Translations under genes and position numbers: made by a program
Part shown: one piece after another, positions 58,150 to 64,000 of the stretch
Position numbering within the stretch: position 1 is the first letter of the stretch
How the letters are laid out: each line of letters starts with the position of its first letter
Notes under the pieces: model-generated
What the model was told of the DNA's origin: nothing
Database searches by the model: none
What the model saw: the letters and a program-made list of their open reading frames with translations, nothing else
Source of the DNA: Taiwanofungus camphoratus
Lineage: Eukaryota > Basidiomycota > Agaricomycetes > Polyporales > Taiwanofungaceae
DNA length: 64,000 bases
Direction of reading: 5' to 3'
NCBI GenBank assembly: GCA_003999685.1
Contig: CP021224.1
Span: 434,001 to 498,000 of the forward strand

Positions 58150-60109
58150 CTATGACAAGATAGTATTCCGCTCTGCATAGTCAAATAAGGACACCTTGCC
58201 GTCAACGGAGCCAACAGCTATCCTGCCTTCTTCCTCATCAATCGCCAGTCTATTCCAACCGTCACCATACTCTCGAATATCGAACACCATCAACGAAGAT
58301 ATGGAAACGCGTTTGCCCTCGCCAGTACTAGAGTCGCCCGGGCCCTCTCGGGTATCGGATTGGGAGTTGACATAGCCCGGACTAACCCTGTCGTCACCGC
58401 TGTATTCTGCGCCTTCATTGCCAGAAGGTATACGTGAGACAGTCAAGACCTTTCCTGCGATCCGCTGCCCGTGATCACCAGTCTGAGCGGGGGTGTTCTG
58501 GTCTGTTTGCGCGTCAAGCCACAGCGCTGTCCCGTATCGCCCCAATATCATATCGGATGGCGTGAAGAGTCGGATCGGGGAGGGTATGGAATGGATCATG
58601 ATCGGTCCATCTGCGGGGGAATTGGAGAAGAGATACGGCAAGTGAGCCGCCTGGGGGCCCTCGCTCGCAGAGACGTCCGATGATCTCGAGTAGTATGGGT
58701 TTGGAGAAAGGATGAAATGATGCAAAATATTAACGGGCCAGGGAAACCAGGTGTCGAAACGAATCAGGATATCAATGGGCGGAAAGCAAGCTGAAAAATC
58801 AGTACCCTCTTGATGGACATAACACGGATGACGGAAACCCTGTCTACGGGGCGATACCGCCAAACTATCAATTCTCCATTGCCACTTATGACTGGCAATG
58901 GGATCGAAGTGAGCCACGTCGTTATTGATACGAAGCTTTGACGTATCTCTGGTCGGCATGAAATACAAATGTATCCTCTGCCTGCAAAATGTAAGGGCGT
59001 AATGGTCAAAGAGTACCACTCCAAGACATTTATGTTCCTTTGTGTGACATCAGACATGGGAGGGGAAAGGAATGACTCAAATTTTCACCTCATTACGTAG
59101 AGTTGGGTCGTCATGTAACAGTGGGACACGCAATTCACACTGCACTCGCCCCGTCTCTACGTTGATTAGTCGTACGACGTTATGATTGTCACTGACAACC
59201 AATGTGGTGCCTTCAAACGCAATTGAGTGGCAATAGCCAGGGAACTCCTGCAGCAATGTGAAAGCCGAATCCGCGTCTTCCGTGGTCGGAGAAATTGTGA
59301 ATATGGATGTAGTCATCCTACAAAGGTATGCGCAAGCATTAGTCTACACCACAATCGAAATACTCAATCTGGCGGGCGCAGAACTTAAGAACTCCACCGT
59401 GTGCTATGCGGAGGGAACGAGAATGTACCTCCATTGGCCGTGGGAGGGGGAAGACTTACACATCAGAAGGCCCCCAGCGAGTCAAAGCAAGCACGCCCGG
59501 AGAAGTAGGGTCTGAATTGACTGTGGCTCCAACCATGTTCATACAGTGTAACGCCGCCACGCATTTCGGTGGGTCAACTGTAGTATCCCAGCATTGTACG
59601 ATATATTTGCGGGGTGCCGAGGCTTGATCATAAAGAGTGAACGTCATAAGCCAGTTGGTTCCGTTCCATGGGAAAAAATACAAGGCAATGTTGCGCGCGC
59701 GGGAAGCAGTGTTTAGTGATGGAGGGAAGATGTCAGTTGTTTTCACCCGAATGGGCCTTGGTGAGGTCCAATTGGAATAGAACCGCAGGAAATTGAGCGT
59801 GAGACGCTCGAGTTGTTGTGCGGATAATGAGACAATAGATTGACCATGAACGCCGGGCACTGGCATCCCCTTGGTTATGACATGTCCGCAGAACGCATCA
59901 TGCCAAACACTGCGTTCTCGAGTGATACGTTCCAGGGTTTTGCAAGTCTGAATCCCGAAATCACGCTGATGAGATCGGATGGCTGTTTCGTACGAGTTCG
60001 ATGGACTTACACATCTTAGGGCCAGGATGTCTTCAATACATAGATGCCTCAATGTTTGTAACAGAATATCGATGGGAATGGAAGTCAGATATGCAACCGG
60101 TATGTGCAT
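58150..60109 (-). CDS. F-box protein
   Basis: The start at 60109 gives MHIPVAYLTSIPIDILLQTL, RHLCIEDILALRC, then over an intron TCKTLERITRERSVWHDAF, a clear F-box. Two further introns (GTAAGT to TTTGTAG near 59457-59312, and a short one near 59078-59030) join the middle and C-terminal parts without stops. The middle part reads WGPSDVMTTSIFTISPTTED and FPGYCHSIAFEGTTLVVSDN. The last exon includes LVVFDIREYGDGWNRLAIDE-like sequence and GRIAVGSVDGKVSLFDYAER, which look like weak WD/beta-propeller blades. The whole is about 580 residues. Probable SCF ubiquitin-ligase adaptor; target unknown. The frame is intact. Confidence 0.85.
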
Positions 60110-60290
60110 GAACAGCGGAAATTGACTGAAGGTGCCTTCGAATCCTTGAACAAGACGCTATCTAATGGGCGCTTATTGCTGTTCTTTCCAGTACAATTGT
60201 AAAGGCGCTTATAATGACGAATAAGTATGGACGCGTGACTTGATACAAATTTGTTTGGCGGATAACAGGAAGCGAAGTAGTTGAACCATC

Positions 60291-63200
60291 ATGCCCGCTG
60301 AACGCTCTGATCCACGACGATCGTCCCGAAAGCCGAGTACTGAAGAAGAAATAGAAGGCAAACGTGCTCGTGGTGAGATTTCATGCGCGGAATGCAGACG
60401 GTGGGTTGCCTGTTAGTTGTTCCTCAGTGTTAACTGTATCAATTCATTGTCATATTCCCCTTTGCTGTCGGTAGCCTGAAGCTGAAATGCGACAAGAAAA
60501 TCCCATGTAGCTCATGCGTACGCAGAGGCTGCACAACGATATGTCCGAACGGTAAGAACATAAAAGCCTATGATAAGCCTTTTATCCCCGACTAAGATGG
60601 AGTCTAGGCAGTCTGTCTGCGGGACAAGGGACAAGGTGAGCTGTAGTCGCTTCGCGTCTGGAAGTGATAGTAAGCGAGTTTGTCCAGATTCATACTCGCC
60701 GACACCGAGCAATTACATCGCAAAATATCGGAAATGAGTGAACGAATACGACAGTTAGAGGATACCGTCGGCATTTTTCAGGCGGGAGTATCAAATGAGA
60801 GGCATCCTCTTCTACGAGACGAGCTCCTTGCCATCAAGTTTGGTCCTGAGGTTCGGCGGACAGTAGACGAAGAAAATGCGAGAGAAAGTCTTTCAAAATC
60901 AATAGATGCGTTCGGTACACTGACTATTGGGGATCATGGTGAAACAAAATATTTTGGGCGTTCAGGAGGGTCTGAAGTATGTCATCCTTCGGAATGCATC
61001 GTGTCTGACAGTTTTGACTCATTGTCTTATGAAGTCACTTTTCTTGGTGAACAATTCCAGTCCTCCCGAGCCTGAAGCAGAAGATTGCCCACCGTTACCA
61101 CCTGAACTAGCCAACATATCTCTGACTTTTCCCCTCACCATTATGGATGGTGGCCTTGAATCAATGCTCGATAAATTGGAGTCATGCTTGCCACCCCAAC
61201 CTCGTGCATGGGCGCTATGCGAGACTTATCTCGCACATTTCACATGGTTGTGCAGACCCATAAAACGCGACGAACTCATCGACGAAATCCTCGTTCCAAT
61301 ATTCAATGCCATCAAAGACCCTTCGAAACCAAAGTCAGCCTATCGTCCATCAATTTCTGACGCAAACCGGTACCCGCATCTCCTGGCCGTCTTGTACATG
61401 GTTCTCGCTGTTGGAGCACTCGTCGACTTAACTTTACCGTCTTGCAATCCCGAAGCAGAGAAGTATTATCGTCTAGGACGCGCCGCTCTATCTTTGCGGT
61501 CAATATTTGACTCACCAGAAATAGAAACTGTTCAAGCTGTTACATTGATGGCAGGATATCACAGTCTTTGTGGTCAGCGTTACACCATAGAAAGCGCGTG
61601 GACACTGGCTTCCCTTGCTTCTAAGCTCGGTCAAAGTGTATGTCAGCGCCGTATCGTCGCTATCCAATTACTGAATGTCGTGGTCGTAGATTGGACTTCG
61701 TAAGCGTCACGTACTCTGAGCTCGGCCGTAACTCAACTCGGTCCAGATCGCGATAGTAAGCAGTGGAAGTTAGACGAGAAGAGCGTGCAAAGGCGGAGGA
61801 ACCTGTTCTGGGAGCTCTTCTTATTTGAAATGATTCACGTACGTTTCCGTTCCTTGGCTGTGCACAGAACATACTCAAGTAAGTTTGTAGTGCATGGCAT
61901 TGGGACGTCCTCCTGCTGTTCAGCTTGCTCACATCGATTGTGAAACACCGTTTGACGATGAACAGAGTGTCGGCGAAAACGGTAATCATATGCATGGTTG
62001 TGCGTGGTAACATTAATTCCTACATACTGTCAATCGATGCTCTTCCCAGATTGGCACTTCAAAATGATTTACTCCCGTGAAGTCTACTCACATGTTGTGG
62101 ACGTCATACTTAGTGCAAAGTCCCCGAGTTATGCCACTGTTCTCGATCTCGACCGCAAGATCCGACAGGCGATTCTCCCTTGCGTTCGACTATATTTGAG
62201 GCCGGATGAAGATGATTATAACAACCCGGAGTTGTGCATGAAGAGCTATCTCATGTCACATTACCGTTGTATCAGTTGAGTGTATGGTCTCCAGCAAAGA
62301 AGGCCAATCTCATGAACCTCTCCGGCTAGCAATGATCAATATTCATAGAACATTCTTCGCTCAGGCGCTATTGGATAATCCCACAAATCCTTTATCGAGT
62401 CCTTACGCACCGTCCTTCCTGGCGGCAAATCGTTGCGCTTCAATATTACTGAAATCCTTCACTCACCATCATGAACGATGTGGTCCATTGTGTGGTCGTT
62501 TCTGGAGTATATGGACTCATGCATTCTCTGCTGCAGTACGTCATTGTTGCCCTAGTTCACGCCCTCACGTCTGATTACATGGTTCAGGTAATTGTGGGTG
62601 CCACAGTGATACGTGTTCCAAACTATACTTTGGCCCCCAGTGCTTTGACGGAGTTAGAACTTGCAGTCGATGTGTTCAAGAGAGGTGCCAACCACTCGCT
62701 TCGAGCACGACAGGGTCTAGTGCGTCCCATTTCCAACCTTACTTTGTGGAAAAGCTAATGTTGTGTGCGTAGCCACTATTGCTCAGGTTGAAAGAACGAG
62801 CTACCGATGCGTATACCCAGTACCAAAGTAAGCACATGCCGAGTCGTCGGCCACCGAAGTTTGGACCAGAAGACCAGTATCAAGATGCGCTTGCCATATT
62901 CGGTGGACAGACACGAGTATTGCCCAGCAAAACACTACCAAGAAGACGATCGCGAGGATCGGATGAAGCCTCAAGAGGTAACTTGAAAGAGTCCAGTCCT
63001 CGGGAGGCTCGTCCTTCCAACTCAGCGTCTCATCCGAGCGATATCGGATCCAATGCGGCGCCAATTTCCGAAGTGCACCCTTCTCTAATGGAATATCTTT
63101 CGCAGATTCCTCCTACAGTGTTTTCGGCCGTGGACGTTACACAGCCGGCTATGGAGAGTTTGGCGTTGTTATCAACGCAGTCTCAGCAGTGTATACAAGA

Positions 63201-63522
63201 GTCTTTTGCATCGATACCGGAAAGAGGCCCACAAGATGGAATGGAGCTTCTGAACGGATTCCTTGTCAACTCACCATTCGATGATCCATTGTCTGGCTTC
63301 ATACCGGACATCAATGCGCAGATGGGCACCGACATTTTGGATGGAACAATGTGTTCTACCGATGCGGCGATGAACGATCAGTGGGCGTCGCTCATGCAAG
63401 AGACTGGGATGCTCGATGGCTACGAAAACATAGCGCAATTAAATGGCTACACTGCAGAGACCTTCTTCACACAGTTGCCACAGCAAGATCGACCATCTGA
63501 GTTCCCGTCTTCCAACGAATGA
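60291..63522 (+). CDS. Zn(II)2Cys6 fungal transcription factor
   Basis: The start at 60291 gives MPAERSDPRRSSRKPSTEEE and RARGEISCAECRR, spliced to LKLKCDKKIPCSSCVRRGCT, then TICPNG. This supplies the six cysteines of the binuclear zinc cluster. A linker and coiled-coil dimerisation helix follow (FILADTEQLHRKISEMSERI, RQLEDTVG). The middle-homology fungal TF domain includes YLAHFTWLCRPIKRDELIDE, YPHLLAVLYMVLAVGALVDL, SLRSIFDSPEIETVQAVTLM, SIGLHRDSKQWKLDEKSVQR, RRNLFWELFLFEMIHCMALG and RPPAVQLAHIDCETPFDDEQ. The C-terminal tail is acidic/Gln-rich. About 10 introns; IGLH is encoded by a 10 nt micro-exon at 61690-61699. A nuclear activator or repressor of unknown pathway; the adjacent gene downstream is a tRNA amidotransferase-type amidase and gives no clue. 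Confidence 0.9.
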
Positions 63523-63694
63523 ACAACACGAACGTTATGTGATGGTTTTATATTAATCCACTTGTTCCCGCAGATAGCATAGGACTCAGCCAATGTAGAA
63601 TATCGATGTATTCGTAGTCTGGATACAATATGAAAGCTAACATGATTGACGCTTTCGGTGCCCAACCGAATGGCCGTCTGGAAGCTGAGGTGGA

Positions 63695-64000
63695 TCACAA
63701 AGTGTCCTCTTCGCACATCTTGCCTACCTCCATAACCATCTCATCACATCCCCACTGACCAACCAGACTGATACCAACGGGCCATCCATCTTCTCCCAGT
63801 CCCACGGGCACATTGAGCGCCGGCAGCCCCGCCAAAGAGGCGGGAACCGTCAAAACGTCCTGCACATATGACTCCAGTCCCCCATCTACCGGTGCTTGAG
63901 CTGAGTTGGAACATAGCTCAGATGGGGGCAGGTGTGGGGCAGTTTGGATTGATGAAGGATGGAGTAACACGTGCACACGACTGTCCTCTGACATGCCCCC
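63695..64000 (-). CDS. GatA-type amidase, C-terminal end
   Basis: The gene is cut by the window edge. The visible frame reads MSEDSRVHVLLHPSSIQTAP, then LESYVQDVLTVPASLAGLPA, LNVPVGLGEDGWPVGISLVG, QWGCDEMVMEVGKMCEEDTL. The VPASLAGLPALNVPVG and GWPVGISLVG signatures are the C-terminal part of the amidase-signature fold. The wording fits the mitochondrial glutamyl-tRNA(Gln) amidotransferase A subunit best. That enzyme converts Glu-tRNA(Gln) to Gln-tRNA(Gln) using glutamine. The catalytic Ser-cis-Ser-Lys triad lies outside the window, so activity cannot be judged. It is convergent with the Zn2Cys6 gene, about 170 bp apart. Confidence 0.8.
   Translation of the reverse strand, partial: GGMSEDSRVHVLLHPSSIQTAPHLPPSELCSNSAQAPVDGGLESYVQDVLTVPASLAGLPALNVPVGLGEDGWPVGISLVGQWGCDEMVMEVGKMCEEDTL

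Overview
The window looks like nuclear DNA of a filamentous basidiomycete, most likely an Agaricomycete. The genes are dense and cut by many 45-70 nt GT-AG introns. The proteins are fungal types: Zn2Cys6 regulator, HSF and HMG-box factors, BCS1-like AAA ATPase, expanded F-box families, Ytp1-like membrane protein, S9 dipeptidyl aminopeptidase. Gene models below were spliced by eye, so exon edges are inference wherever no family motif pins the frame.

Layout. 0-9 kb: the 3' part of a bromodomain-PWWP chromatin protein, a secreted SLT/GH23-like lytic transglycosylase, and a vezatin/Inp2-like membrane protein. 9-13 kb: no recognisable gene. 13-15.3 kb: a heat-shock-factor-type regulator. 15.3-19.4 kb: no recognisable gene. 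19.4-30.7 kb: an F-box protein, a basic orphan protein, ATP synthase subunit b (ATP4), the mitochondrial fission dynamin (DNM1) and a BCS1-like AAA ATPase, so three mitochondria-related genes in a row. 30.7-33.8 kb: empty to my eye. 33.8-40.2 kb: SYS1 and a dipeptidyl aminopeptidase transcribed divergently, with a 1.5 kb long-inverted-repeat DNA element filling most of the promoter region between them. 40.4-49.1 kb: a decayed F-box copy, a head-to-head pair of CsbD-like stress proteins, a BTB protein, NAD(P)H-hydrate dehydratase and a hotdog thioesterase. 49.4-55.6 kb: a Ytp1-like protein, a decayed AhpD-like gene and a second decayed F-box copy in inverted orientation to the first. 56.8-64 kb: an HMG-box factor, a U6 snRNA gene, an F-box protein, a Zn2Cys6 transcription factor, and the C-terminal end of a GatA-type amidase running off the window.

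How the parts relate. Most genes are independent eukaryotic transcription units. The clear regulatory pairing is the two CsbD paralogs, which share about 400 bp of promoter holding a perfect CRE palindrome and a TATA box on each side. The clearest mobile-element signal is the foldback element between SYS1 and the peptidase. I saw no LTR element, integrated virus, CRISPR array or bacterial-type operon.
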